NCBI RefSeq assembly: GCF_905404315.1
Contig: NC_066309.1
Location: forward strand, 7,688,001-7,752,000
Reading direction: 5' to 3'
DNA from: Leptidea sinapis
Lineage: Eukaryota; Arthropoda; Insecta; Lepidoptera; Pieridae
Length of the DNA stretch: 64,000 nt
Below are positions 35,590 to 47,448 of this stretch, piece after piece; positions within the stretch are counted from its first letter, which is position 1, and every line of letters begins with the position of its first letter. Position numbers and translations under genes: made by a program. The notes under the pieces are model-generated. The model did not search any database. It saw only the letters and a list, made by a program, of their open reading frames with translations, and was not told the DNA's origin.

Positions 35590-36600
35590 TAGTGTCCCAT
35601 TTTATGCGTAGATTTTCGTTGGTAGAATTCTTGTTTTATTATTATGTATTTAAAGAGTTCCTGTATCGGTAATATTTTGCAGTGTTTAAATATACCTAGT
35701 TCATTGTTTTCATATTTTTGCTTGATAGAACCTGAGACAATTGTTATTAAAAATTTTATTTGTAGTTTATATTCATTATTAAGATAGGTATTGTTAGTAA
35801 GACCATAACTACTGAGACCATATTGTATATAAGTTTGTGCGAAGCTGTTATATTACATTAATTTTATTTTGAAAGGAACACGATGTCTTAAGATAGTTAT
35901 ATTTGCGAGAAATTGCCTTAACTTTACATACGCGATCGATGTGTTGGCTCCAGTTAAATTTGCAGTCAATAGTTAGCCCGAGATAGCTGGTATAGTTATC
36001 AACTGACGGCCGTTTTCAATAACATATCTCTAGTTACATGCTGTCACCGTTTAATGACAAGATCTTATCTATCTATAGTTATTTCCAATATAGTTATAGT
36101 CCAATGCTTTATGTCGATACGTTTATGAAATGTAAGTAAGCCTAAAAAGATAGATTTGTCTACATCTAGTAATTTAAACTAAGGATAGATAGGTTATTGA
36201 AAACGGCCGTAATTCGATACTAGGACAGTTACAAGCATGGTGACTAGGCGCGTGTATACAGTTGTGGTTGAGAGCTATAACATTTTTTAAGCTGCGTTTA
36301 TTTTAAATGTGGTGATCTGATGTGGATTAGTTTTGTTTTATTTGCATTAAATATTAGGCCTGCAACATGGTCAACTTGTCGAAGTCTGTATGTAATTGAT
36401 CACAGATCTTGTTGGGATCTCGGTCTACAAACAGAAGGCAGGTATCGTCTCCAAACTGATAGCACGTGCAGTGTTCAATACAGTTATTCATATCGTTAAC
36501 ATGTGTTAAAAAGTGTAAAGGACCTAGGACAGATCCCTGCGCTGTACCTTCGTTAGCAGCAACAATGTTACTGTTGGTATAATAATTTTTTACAATATAA
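35590..36600 (-). pseudogene. LINE-G reverse transcriptase fragment interrupted by a MITE
   Basis: Minus strand: AQGSVLGPLHFLTHVNDMNN, then a CYQFGDDTCLLFVDRD catalytic box (Ala of the usual FADD replaced by Gly, both Asp kept). The thumb SYLGLTIDCKFNWSQHIDRV is on the other side of the MITE, followed by C-terminal YGLSSYGLTN-like sequence to about 35640. Stops and frame changes present. Distinct in sequence from LINE-A to F. Confidence 0.75.
36006..36210. mobile_element. MITE with 23-bp terminal inverted repeats
   Basis: Ends ACGGCCGTTTTCAATAAC and GTTATTGAAAACGGCCGT are reverse complements over 23 bp with one mismatch. 205 bp, AT-rich, no coding. It separates two adjoining parts of the LINE-G RT. 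Target duplication is not clear, so superfamily is open. Confidence 0.85.
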
Positions 36601-37169
36601 GTGCGATTTATAATATATTATATATGTTTGAAATTCTTTCACTTAATTGTCATAATAATACAGTCAGATATAATTAATACATAAATACAATGATAAGATA
36701 ATGATATTCTAAGATAGTCCGCAGACCAGGTGAGCAAAGGTCCACGGATACCACACATATCTAACTCTTTTTATAAAAAGTCGTAGCTGCCGCGTGCTCC
36801 CCAAAACCAAAACGTAAACAGTTTTCAGTATTGAATGACGGTTTCGAGATTTTTTTTTTAACTATGTTTTTGAATACCCAGAGTATTTAATACCGTAGTG
36901 GTATTCATATTTCTTCACGAAGCTGTAAAAGTAATTTATTAAGTAAAAATTAGTACTCATGAAATTTATTTTTTTTGCGGGATGAAATGTTAAACTTTTC
37001 TATCACCCGAAACAATATAGGTAAGTTTCTTAATTATGTTAATAAAATATGAGTACGAGAAGATGATCCAATAAATCCAAAATACTGCCAAGTGTTATAG
37101 CCAGATGACCTAAAGAAGGTATATAATATATTAAGATAATTACAGAGAGCCAATTATAGGTTTTCACAA
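36601..37169. other. Intergenic, no recognised gene
   Basis: AT-rich. 36720-36830 is slightly GC-richer but has no identifiable motif. Confidence 0.45.
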
Positions 37170-37440
37170 TTTTTTTTTAATGAAAATAAGGGATGAGACG
37201 AGTAGGACGTTCAGCTGATGGTAATTGATAAGCCGTGATATATGCAGTGCCGCTCAAGATTCTTAATAATCCCAAAAATTCTGACTGGCGCTACAACTGC
37301 TCTCGTCACCTTGAGACATAACATAATAAATAGGCGCCGTTGTGGTACCCATAATCTAGCCGGCATCCCGTGCAAAGGAGCCTCCCACTGGACTCTACTA
37401 AAGAATTCGTTGGCTAAGGTACGCCTTACAGAGTCTACGC
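37170..37440 (-). mobile_element. SINE-like repeat S, copy 2
   Basis: Minus-strand copy with both ends. The T-run/ATGAAAATAAGGGATGAGAC end at left is the 3' side. Then come GACGTTCAGCTGATGGTAATTG, CAGTGCCGCTCAAGATTCTT, CACCTTGAGACATAA, an internal deletion, then GGCGCCGTTGTGGTACCCATAATC and GTGCAAAGGAGCC. The middle (GCAGTAATG part) is missing. Confidence 0.78.
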
Positions 37441-37458
37441 TTGAACAGAAAAGATCTA

Positions 37459-37596
37459 CCCCCTTATTCATAATAGTCTGCTAACTTAAAGCATTGCTAA
37501 TTCTCACTCTGTCTTCTTCTATTAACCTAAGTCAGAATGAGAAAAAACACTCCTAAGCGGCTGTTTAAAGTTAGCGGACCATTATTAATAAGGGGG
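37459..37596. mobile_element. Tc1/mariner-type MITE with TA target duplication
   Basis: 138 bp with ~28-bp terminal inverted repeats (CCCCCTTATT...GCTAACTT against AGTTAGCGGACC...AAGGGGG), flanked by TA on each side (37457-37458, 37597-37598). TIR sequence plus TA duplication fits a Tc1/mariner-derived MITE. Confidence 0.85.
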
Positions 37597-38529
37597 TAAG
37601 AGTATTATCACTACTTGACAGATTGTTGAAGCTATTGCTTGCTTGCCAAGAAAATTATTTCCATTTCTGCAAGCAAGCATATAATATATTATAAGCTTTT
37701 ATAGTTTAGGTTAGTATGTTGAATCACATCGAGTTACCCCATCGGGGACATATCATAGTAGTTCGGACTGCACCGGTTACTCATTTCTTATCATGTCATG
37801 GCTCCATTCAACTCAGGCATGCTTCTGAGCATTGGTCGGATGTGCGGCACCCACCGTGAAACTATCTTCCTCACACGAAGACGCAAGTGCAGAATTTCAT
37901 AAACACTTCCCAAAACAGTGTGAAGTAAAAAGGCATAAAAGGCATTTATTTTCTCAAAATTGATTCCTTCAGAATTATTTTTGATGTCATTTCTAATATA
38001 CTCGACACTACTATCGCCTCGGAAACAAATGGCGCTCTGAGAGAGAAGAACCGGCGCAAGAAACTCTCCCAGCATTCTTTTATTATTATTATTTTCTGTA
38101 TATTGTACCGAATCTCTTGATCCAATGTAATCTAGAGAGACTAGTTTATGGTCACTATCCCGTAACAATATTATACTTAAATAGTAGGTACAATAAATGA
38201 CCACTTAAATTAAAGAAAAGTTGACATATAAATTATCATTACTGTTTTATTAGAATTTTATATACATTTTGTATGGCTTAGAAGTTTATAATACTTATTG
38301 GTTATATTCAATTTTGTATAAAATAAAATGTTATTCTAGATATTTGCATGCCTTGTAGGTAGAAACTAAGATTAATCAAAATAAGACCGATTGTAAAAGT
38401 GACCTTATTTAAATGCAAATTATTATTATTATTATAAAATTATTCAATCATATTCTATTTTAATCAGATCATAATTTAATTCGAAGTTTAATCAAAATAA
38501 AATACGACTGAAATGATTTTTGTAATGTT
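37597..38529. other. Unclassified repeat region
   Basis: A minus-strand 137-residue frame (38204-37791) lies in sequence sharing GGCGCAAGAAACTC with the repeat at 29150-29350. It looks like dispersed repeat sequence, not a gene. The rest is AT-rich without features. Confidence 0.4.
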
Positions 38530-41500
38530 TTTTTTTTTATGGAATAGGAGGACAAACGAGCGTACGGGTCACCTGGTGTTAAGTGATCACCGCCGCCCAC
38601 ACTCTCCTGCAACACCAGAGGAATCACAAGAGCGTTGCCGGCCTTTAAGGAAGGTGTACGCGCTTTTCTTGAAGGTACCCATGTCGTATCGTCCCGGAAA
38701 CACCGCACAAGGAAGCTCATTCCACAGCTTCGTAGTACGAGGAAGAAAGCTCCTTGAAAACCGCACTGTGGAGGACCGCCACACATCCAGATGGTGGGGA
38801 TGATATCGTAACTTGTGGCGTGTCGTGCGAAGGTGAAATTCGGCGGCAGGAATCAGGTTGAACAGCTCTTCGGAACACTCCCCGTGATAAATGCGGTAGA
38901 AGACACACAATGAAGCGACGTCTCTACGCAACGCCAAGTGATCCAGCCGTTCACAGAGTACTGGGTCCCCGACAATTCGAGCTGCTCTGCGTTGCACGCG
39001 GTCAAATGGATACGGGGTATGATACTGGGGTGCGCCAGACCAGAGATGACAGCAATACTCCATGTGAGGCCGGACCTGCGCTTTGTAGAGCGCTAGAATG
39101 TAGGCCGGCTTGAAGTATTGCCGTGCTCTATTTATGACGCCCAGTTTCTTTGAAGCCAGTTTGGCTTTGCCCTCCAGATGGCCACGGAATTGGCAATTGC
39201 TCGAGATTTCGAGACCCAGTATTCCGATACTAGGCGAGGCTTTAAGGGTAGTGTTCTCGAAGAGCGGTGATACGACAAATGGGGTTTTTTTAGTGGTAAA
39301 CGCGCAAACTTGAGTCTTCTGGGGGTTAAATTGGACAAGGTTCAACTTACCCCATTCCGCGACCTTCTCGAGAGAGGACTCGATAGAAGACACAAGTTTC
39401 TCCCGGGACTGGTCGACGTTTTCCCGAGAGAGACCTGCATGGCCCGTGTATACGGCATCACCAGTGCTGTCGTCTGCATAGCAATGCATGTTGGCGGTGT
39501 TTAACATATCATTGATATGCAGAAGAAACAGCGTGGGAGATAGCACACAGCCTTGGGGCACTCCAGCGTTCACGGGCTTGGGATTCGAGCAATAACCGTC
39601 GATAACGACCTGTATGCTACGCCCAGTGAGGAAGCTGGAGGTCCACTTGCATAAGCTCTCGGGAAGCCCAAATGATGGAAGTTTTGCGAGGAGCGCCTTG
39701 TGCCATACACGATCAAAGGCCTTCGCTATATCCAGACCAACTGCCAGGCCTTCCCCCTTGTTTTCAATAGCCGCCGCCCATCTATGTGTTAGGTATACCA
39801 GAAGATCGCCAGTCGACCGACCATGACGAAAGCCGTACTGCCGGTCGTTGATCAACTGGTGACCCTCAAGGTATACCAAGAGCTGGCGGTTATTTATGCT
39901 CTCCATGATTTTGGAGAGTAGGGAGGTAATAGCAATAGGCATGTAGTTTGCCGGATCCGAACTGTCTCCTTTTTTTGGGATCGGATGGACAAGGGCTGAC
40001 TTCCATGAATCAGGCACTACGCCTTTTGAATAAGAGTGCCGGAATAAACGCGTTAGCACCTGCGTCAACTCAGGGGCACACGTTCTAAGCATGACTGGAG
40101 AAATGCCATCCGGCCCGCTCGACTTCCTGACGTCCAACGAAAACAGAGCTCGCCTAACAGTTTTCTGTCGGAACTGTACTTCAGGCATGGAGCTCTGACA
40201 CCGCGGGATGGTCGGCGGTGTTTTTCCGTTGTCGTCAAGAGTCGAGTTGGAGGCAAAAAGAGTGCACAGGAGATCGGCTTTCTCTTTTGCCGTATGGGCC
40301 AGGGTGTCATTCCTCATGTGCAACGGCGGCATGGACGGCTGGTTGAAGTTACCAAGAGCAGCTTTCGACAACGACCAGAACTTGCGTGTTCCGGTCGGGT
40401 AACTGGAAAGCTGCTCGCCAATTTTGACGACGTGCTTCGATTTCGCACGGGCGATTTGCCGCTTAAAAAATCTGGAGGCACGGTTATATTTCCTCTTCAG
40501 AACTTTGCAGTTCGGATCCTTTGAGCCCAGCGCCGCAACCCAAGTTCGATACGCCTGTTTTTTGCAGTCAGATGCTGCTTTAACTGACGCATCAAACCAG
40601 GGCTGTGATCTGCCACCGATCGGTACTACAGAGCTTGGTATAAAAATATCCATGCCCTGCAGTATCACATCGGCTACTGCAACGGCGCAGGCACTAGGAT
40701 CATCCGAAGGGAAACAAACCCCGCCCCAAGGGTAGGATGCAAAAAAGGAACGCATCCTATCCCAATCTGCTGACTTGTAGTGCCAAACGCGGCGGGTCGC
40801 TGGTGGTCTGCGACGTTGGCGTCGGATAGGCACTACACTCCTGACCAGGCAATGGTCGGACGTTCCGAGAGGGGCGTCGACAGAGACCTGGTAGCCATCG
40901 GGATGTGTAGTCAGCAGAAGATCTAATAAGGACGGCATGTGGCTATCCACATCCGGGAGCCGCGTCGGCGACTCAACCAATTGGGACAGACCATACGCCA
41001 ATGCAAAATTATGCACAGATCGCCCTGCGTAGTCTGTGGTACGTGATCCAAGCCATTCGGCATTGTGCCCGTTGAAATCACCCAAGACTACGATTTCAGC
41101 GGAGGGGATCTGAGCAAGCACGTCATCAAATGCCGCTTGAACGCAGCCCATGAGATGATCCGTTTCTGCGTTACCACTATGGGACCTGTAGACACACGCA
41201 TAGATGCGGACGCGGTCCTCTAAATCTACGCGGAGCCAGAGAGAAGACAGGCCCCTACCCTCAAAATTGCCGAGACGGCGACAGCAGATATCCTCCCTAA
41301 CGTACACACATACCCCGGCATGAGTCATGAAATTATGCTCAATTTTGTACCCGGGGTACGTTAAATATGACGTATCGCTAGGTCGAGATATCTGCGTCTC
41401 CGTAAGGAAACACAAGGCCGGCTACGCCGTCTCAAGGTGGTGGTGGACGGCGTTTAAGTTGGAGTGAATTCCCCGGATGTTACAAAAGTCCACATTAAGC

Positions 41501-41910
41501 GTGGAGCGGGGTGCCGTGGTGTTGCTGCCCTGTTTGTCCTATTACATACGCGGTACTGTGCCCTCCCCAGAATACGAGGGGCAGCCCGAGCGCGAATGCT
41601 CGGGGAGGGATTCTCCGGCTCTACAAGAGCCGGTACCCTCCTGGGGTAATTTCTTTTTTAGGACCACTCTCATATTTTGTTGGGGGGGGCGGGAATGGCC
41701 TCCGGTCCTCGACACTAACCTATGCGAAACAAAGCGGCACTAGGCCGCTACTTCACGCTGGTATTCTGTGCGAGTGTGGTAAGTAACCCGGATGAGTCTG
41801 GCCCGATTGTGCTGACGTCATAAGACAGCAGCGTGACTCTCCCACTTTCAAAAAGCCCGTAGTCGCCTCTTACGACACTTCTCTTTACGCCCCGGGGCAG
41901 CACAGGGCAG
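38530..41910 (-). mobile_element. LINE-C: nearly full-length single-ORF non-LTR retrotransposon (jockey/CR1 group)
   Basis: About 3.4 kb. The 5' end (right side) begins near CTGCCCTGTGCTGCCCCGGG at 41910 and includes a GC-rich leader of ~0.4 kb. The 3' end closes with GTGATCACTTAACACCAGGT, the GTACGCTCGTTTGTCCTCC tail and a T-run (A-run on minus) at 38529-38538. It is the parent-like copy for five fragments in the window (6288, 13720, 35149, 55165, 58118). Only one upstream nonsense codon is seen in the main frame, so it is the youngest LINE here. No ORF1 was found. Confidence 0.93.
38587..41499 (-). CDS. LINE-C endonuclease-reverse transcriptase, near-intact
   Basis: An open frame of 942 codons (41415-38587) continues upstream to about 41499 through a single TAG at 41424-41422. 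The frame upstream (VDFCNIRGIHSNLNAVHHHL) is the true start of the APE endonuclease, so the copy is truncated by one nonsense change. Residues are numbered from 41415. Endonuclease: TETQIS (5-10), GDFNGHNAEW (112-121), TSDHCLV (185-191). Linker about 210-430. RT: SSGPDG (432-437), PIPKKGD (478-484), a YMPIAITS block where M492 replaces the usual Arg, QYGFRHGRST (526-535), LDIAKAFDRVWH (561-572), GVPQGCVLSPTLF (618-630), catalytic YADD (646-649). The C-terminal domain ends KGRQRSCDSSGV. It would copy the element RNA at a nicked chromosomal target. Confidence 0.92.
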
Positions 41911-42355
41911 TTTAATGGACAAAAATGTTTATAGTGTTAAATATTTTTTATTTTCAACTAAAGTTATTTAATGCTTATTTAAAATAACCGAATAGACGAC
42001 ACTAAAATACAAAACAAGATCCTGCATATTGTTTTACCTACTGTATCCGATAAATAAATCAGTAACTGCTAACCGCCGCATATCACTGACGAAGCAGAAA
42101 CAAATTCGGATTGAAAATTAAACTCTAAAAGGGTAACCAAAAGCTCAACAGAAATTACCGAATTTAACTTTATTAGTACTAATATTTATGAAGGATGCGG
42201 GATTCGAAATAAGATTGACAAATAAAGTTTTCTGCTCATTACTATAAATACCGTAATAATTAACTGTGATAGTACATTTAATTTTACTTACATTGACAAG
42301 TATTTCTCTGGCATAAACATCTAACTCGTGAAGCAATATTATTTACCTCTAGACT
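41911..42355. other. Intergenic, no recognised gene
   Basis: AT-rich flank between LINE-C and the hAT-like MITE. No coding motif. Confidence 0.45.
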
Positions 42356-42759
42356 CAGCGGTGGATTTACACTAGAGGCAGTTGGGGCAAGTGCCCAGGG
42401 TGGCCAATTTTTTAGGACGGCATAATTTGGAAAGTGAAAAAATTTTTGTTAGTGATCAATATTGGTCAATATAATTAATTAATTCTGTTTAAGCGACCAA
42501 TTCACAATTCAAAAAGTCAGACGTGTTTGCCTGTGAAAAAATTGATGTAATAAAGTTATGAGTCACCCTTAGAACAAATATTTTTTTTAAAAAAACAAAT
42601 ATTTATTATTATTTTTTTATTATTTTATGTTTTTGGTATATATAACATATCATAAAGTTTCTGCAATAAATTAGTTATTTTAGTTTATGTAAAATTCCAG
42701 TATTGGGGCGGATTTTTTTCCGGTGACCAGGGGCGGCATTAAGTTTAAATCCGGCCCTG
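42356..42759. mobile_element. hAT-type MITE with 8-bp target-site duplication
   Basis: 404 bp. Ends CAGCGGTGGATTTA and TAAATCCGGCCCTG form imperfect terminal inverted repeats. They are flanked by an exact 8-bp direct repeat TCTAGACT (42348-42355 and 42760-42767). TIR beginning CAG plus an 8-bp TSD is the hAT signature. No transposase inside. Confidence 0.93.
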
Positions 42760-43227
42760 TCTAGACTGTTTAGCTTCAAATGAAACTTGATTATGAGTTA
42801 TAACATAATACATTTGAATACTTAATGTATTCATAACTGAAGTATATAGGTTTAGAGTTTCCTGTTCAGTTATCGAAGGGCGTCCTTGCGTAGTTGACGC
42901 CTTAACTTATTATTCTAAAGTGCTTTCTTAATTCTTATGGACATAACATAGAGTGAATTATAATATTATTTCGTGGATGACATATAAACAAATATTAATA
43001 AGTGTTGGATTTAGTTTTGGTGGAATAATGTTGTAGTAGGTATTTTCTTTTCTTTTTGACAATCCATTGTTTTATTGCATGATTGTTATACAGGGTGCTC
43101 CTTTACTGGCGTTTTATTTTGTGTCCAAAAATTTATCAAACAATGAACAGTTTTTCATAAATTTCGTTAGTCGAATCAAAAGTTATTATCAACCGAGTAG
43201 GAGCCAAACATTTCTTATCACAAAACT
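42760..43227. other. Intergenic, no recognised gene
   Basis: AT-rich with a CAGGGTGCTCCTTTACTGG stretch near 43092 that may be the end of an unidentified transposon. No coding motif. Confidence 0.4.
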
Positions 43228-43375
43228 TGAAAACAAAATTTTATGAACGTTGCGGGACTCGATCCCACGATCTCTCGCGTTCCGTGCGAGTGCTCTTCCA
43301 ACTGAGCTAACCGTTCGAGTGACGTATCTTCATAAAATCTTGTAAGCTTTGTTCAACTCTCAGGTTGTGGCTTCA
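43228..43375 (-). repeat. tRNA-derived repeat (SINE-like head), copy 3, best cloverleaf
   Basis: Minus strand 43317-43245 folds like a tRNA: GAACG..CGTTC acceptor, TAGCTCAGTTGGAAGAGCA D-arm, CTCGC/GCGAG anticodon stem around a 7-nt loop ACGGAAC, and a T-arm with GGGATCGAGTCCC. Position 33 is C instead of the universal U, and there are acceptor mismatches, which argue against a working tRNA. Flanking sequence (GAGTTGAACAAAG upstream, AAAATTTTGTTTTCAAG downstream) is shared with the other copies, supporting a dispersed tRNA-derived repeat. Confidence 0.72.
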
Positions 43376-43529
43376 TCTACAGAATCTACTTTAGAGTTCA
43401 TAACCTGCTCAACCCTCAGTATTTTTGCATTAAGGAAACTGACTTGAGATGTACCTCTTGCAAATCTAAACAATTTGTTATATTTTTAAAGTGATAACCC
43501 TCACTTCTAGGATTAATAGACAAATTAAA

Positions 43530-43650
43530 TTTGAAAACAAAATTTTATAAACGAAACCAGACTCGAACCCACGACCTTTTCGTTCGAGTTAATCATTCGA
43601 GTGACGTATATTCATAAATTCTTGTATGTTTTGTTCAACTCTCTTTTTTT
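43530..43650 (-). repeat. tRNA-derived repeat, copy 4, internally deleted
   Basis: Second minus-strand copy about 300 bp from copy 3, with the same flanks (AAAACAAAATTTTATAAACG, GTGACGTATATTCATAAATT, TTGTTCAACTCTC). It keeps the T-arm (GACTCGAACCC) and lacks the anticodon arm. Confidence 0.65.
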
Positions 43651-43892
43651 ACATTTTTTTGTTATATATGTCACAGTTTATCTCCAGAGCACCTCGGAAT
43701 AGGAAACGACTGTTTATACAATCTAAAATTATATCATAGGATTATGCTTAATAATAATTATTGCTTTGAAGTTTTTTGTGGACTTTTAACACCTTTAGAG
43801 TCTGTATAAAAATGCAATAGAAATGTTAAAATTTCTAATTAATTCCTTGCGGGACGACTGTGGCATACATTATATTGCTGCGTTCATTATAT

Positions 43893-44210
43893 TAATAATA
43901 ATAGTCATTTATTTCGGATACCATACATCCATAAGTATTAGTTATTCAAAGTTAAAGTCAAAAAATCTTTATTCACTGTAAAACTTTATAAGTTATTTAG
44001 TGCAAGTCAGGATGAACTACAAAAGTTACAATAGCATTCAAATGAGTATAACAATATTCATTAACAAAATTTAGAACATTAATTCCAACTATCTTTATCA
44101 TTCAAATAATCTTTCACATTATAATAGGCCTTAGATGTTAATTTATTTTTTGCGATACATTAAAATTTTCTGATAGGTAATATTTTAATATCGTTGTATA
44201 AGTTATGGAT
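43893..44210 (-). mobile_element. LINE 3'-end insertion in the Helitron Rep gene
   Basis: Minus strand reads LYNDIKILPIRKF, then KNKLTSKAYYNVKDYLNDKD and a stop, the usual extreme C-terminus of jockey/CR1-like ORF2. A 3'UTR follows, with AATAAATGACTATTATTATT at 43893-43925 as tail. It starts exactly where Helitron Rep coding ends (44208), so it is a 5'-truncated LINE insertion in that gene. Family not settled. Confidence 0.7.
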
Positions 44211-47200
44211 TTTGCTCTTGTAATCTGTGCAATATATCGTCGGTCATATCATTTTTGTATTTATCCCACAATTGTTGAGGATTTGAAAGACCACATGTCG
44301 CTACTAATACAGCAAATAGCTCTCTCATCTTGCCTGCTGATCTACATTGAGCAGCTTCTTCCAGTGTCACATCCCAATGGTTGTCATTCTCCAGTAATCC
44401 TCTTGCCTCACATGCCTCTCGAAATGTAGGATAATCTTGTGTGTTGTATTTTTTTAGATCATTGAAAGAGGTAGGTCCGCGCACATGGTGTAAAAGCATG
44501 CGTAGACAAAAACATTCCATGTTACTAACATGAACTGTATAAACTCGTCCTAAAGCATCTCCATATTTGACGCCAGGCCAATCGTGAACTGAAGTACCTT
44601 GAATGCGGCGTTTCCAAGTTTTCCTACTTGCATCCCAAGTATAAAACCTCGGCACCTCGACATAAAGAAGAGTTTTTGCAAACTCATCTCTGATACAAAG
44701 ATCAAAAAAAGCAGTGAGTGTGGTTTTTGGCGGAGTAGTTATTCGTTCGTGGAAATTGTGTTCATTAAAATAAAAGCGTTCACCATTTTCTAAATGCACG
44801 CTGAGATGTGTCACGGTGGGATGCCTTTCGTGCAACGGAAATGCTAACAGACGCCACACGGCTTCGTTGCTGCTGACATACCGACCAGACTGATAAGTTT
44901 GTACCTCATCTACGGGATTCGCAAGATCAGTATTTCTAAAATTGAAAATAGCTTGATCACTACCCTTGTTTATATATTTGCAAATATATTTGATGGCGCG
45001 TACTGAACTGCATGCCTCAACATTTATGTGGGCGTTAAACATTTTTGATAAAATTGGTGAATAGGGGACTACCCAACTATTATCAACCGTAACGTAGCTA
45101 CCATTTCGGAGCTTCACGGTTGCTGTTCGACCTCCGTCTGCTGGCGCTCTTCTACGATACTGCGAGTATCCGTGGTCGTTGTGAACGGTCTCTTTCACTA
45201 ACTTGCGAGGAAATTTTTTTGTGCATTTTCCGTCTTTCATGCAGTGGCACTGTGGATTTTCGGGTCCGCATGGACCGTGAATCATATTTTTTACAATAAT
45301 GTCATGGAGAGTCTTGTCAATGTTAGGATCCGGTATTTCAGCGCTGATTATGTTATCTATTTGATCGGGTCGTAACTTATCTTTTAACCACAATAATATA
45401 TGGACATGTGGCAGTCCACGTTTCTGCCATTCGACAGAGTACATAAAGCAGCGCGCTTCTCTGAACACTCGGCCTTTATTAATCACATCCAATAGTTAAC
45501 TTTTAGTCTAAAAACTCTTGCGACTACATCATGTCTATCTATTGCGCTTTGCCCCGGCATCAACTGATTGACTATTTCGGGCCAGGCTGGGTTGCAAGTA
45601 AAGGTGACGAATAAGTCAGGGCGACCATGTGTACGCACATAAACAAACGCGTCCTGAGTATATTCGTGTAAGTACCTCGGGCTATTTACAAATGAAGATG
45701 GTAAAATGACCATACGACCTAAGTTATTTGGATTTATATTAGCGTATTTTGCCACAGCGTCTTGAAGATGGATGTAATTCTCTGCTCTTAGTTTAGTTTG
45801 ATTAAATGATATGTACCGTAACCTCTCGCTTTCAACTTTAACGTACATGTCAACGTAAAACTGATTGGTCAGTTGCTTGCATCTTTGTACAATGTTAAAG
45901 TTGTTTTCTCGTATCATCATGTTGTAGGCATAAAAATCCATGCATGAAACCTTTTTGTTATGCAAGGGAAGACCTGTTACAGGATTAATTTGAGGAACTT
46001 GAAAGTGGTACCCCTCTTGTCCCTTACTAAATATGATCGGATATTGCAACGCATCATAGAATTTATGAGTATCAGGCACCCTGGTTAATGTGTCATCTCG
46101 GGCCTGTAAAACTATATCACGGAAAGCAAACTGTTCGCCTGTAACCAAGGCTGCAACTTCATTTATTAACGGTGCATTATACCGCCTTTCATGTTCCCCA
46201 CTTGAGTGTGCGATCGGGGTGCATCACCAACCTATAATCCTCTCCCGGCATTCTTTCTAGTGCTGTTTTGAAAGTATTGATAAGGCGATTATGTTCATGC
46301 AACATTCTCTGGATTTTTAAAACAGTATCCCTTTCGATTTCTTGTATATTTTGACACCTGCGATCAGCTTCGTTTTTTTCATCGCCCATGAAATAAAGTT
46401 GCAAAAACTTTGGTTGTTCATTATTTGCGGGAAGTAAGGAACCAATCCTGTGATACACCTGTCCTTGGATGGTAAAAGTAGGTGAAAATCCAGGCATTAC
46501 GACCTCCTTATCTACACCAAATGACGTCATCTGAAAGCAAGAATTATACTTTCTAATCCTGCTTAAAAACCGGCGCGATTCGTTACTGTCGTATAAAAGT
46601 AAAGATTTAAGAGGTTCCTCTGGCTCGCCAAGTAATGGAATTTTAACCTTTCCACCAGAACAGCACATACCTGGAGTTTCTTCTTTCCATTTCAGTGCTT
46701 CACAATATCTGCATTTTTTATCCATTCTCCCAATGATAACCAATCGGTGATTAACATAGTCGATCAAAGGGTCATACTCAAAAGCGGCACCATTAAATGC
46801 CTCCCACGTACTCATTGAAAACGTACGTCTTCTTTCTGCCTGCCGTTCAGCATTTAAAAGACGTCGTCTTTGTGAATCTTCGTCAGTCTCTGCCGCAATC
46901 AATTGCGCGTGACGTTCGGCATCTAAAACTCGACGTGTCTGAGTCTGTTCCACTGTCTCAGCAGCTCTTTGAGATGCGTGGCGTTCAGCATCCAGGGTCT
47001 GACGGGCCTGAGTCTGCGTAAACGTCTCAGAGGCCCTTTGAAATGCGTGGCGCTCAGCATCTAAGGTTTGTCGGGCTTGAGTCTGCGTATAGGTCTCAGA
47101 GGCCCTTTGAGATGCGTGGCGTTCAGCATCCAGGGCCTGACGGGTCTCAGTCTGCGTAAACGTCTCAGAGGCTCTTTGAGATGCGTGGCGTTCAGCATCT

Positions 47201-47448
47201 AGGGCCTGACGGGCTTGAGTCTGTGTAAACGTCTCAGAGGCCCTTTGAGATGCGTGGCGCTCAGCATCTAAGGTCCTACGGGCTTGAGTCTGCGTATAGG
47301 TCTCAGAAGCTCTTTGAGTCGCATGACGCTGAGAATCTAACATCTGACGCGTCTGAGTCTGCTCTTCAGATTCTTGGCTTCTAGCAACTTTTGCAGTTCG
47401 AGCTCTGCTAGAACTACGGCTTAGATTGGATTTACGTTTGCGTGGCAT
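44203..47448 (-). pseudogene. Helitron Rep protein (HUH endonuclease part), two frameshifts, helicase missing
   Basis: Three consecutive minus-strand frames form one protein. 47448-46189: basic start MPRKRKSNLS, then eight tandem 23-residue repeats of the ETFTQTQARQALDAERHA type (46830-47379), a Cys-containing region (CRYCEALKWKEETPGMCC) and the helitron-like domain start. A one-base shift near 46195 leads into 46148-45483 (FVTFTCNPAWPEI). A second near 45490 leads into 45492-44203, which has the HUH motif GLPHVHILLWL (His at 29 and 31) and the two catalytic tyrosines in KYICKYINKGSD (169, 173). Coding ends at a LINE insertion before any PIF1-type helicase. Rolling-circle replication initiator, inactive here. 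Confidence 0.9.

Noticed and set aside
37791..38204. 137-residue minus-strand ORF as a host gene
   Set aside because: No recognised domain and it overlaps a segment shared with another interspersed repeat (GGCGCAAGAAACTC).
43245..43317. Functional tRNA gene on the minus strand
   Set aside because: Folds as a cloverleaf but has C at position 33, acceptor mismatches and family flanks shared with three other copies.
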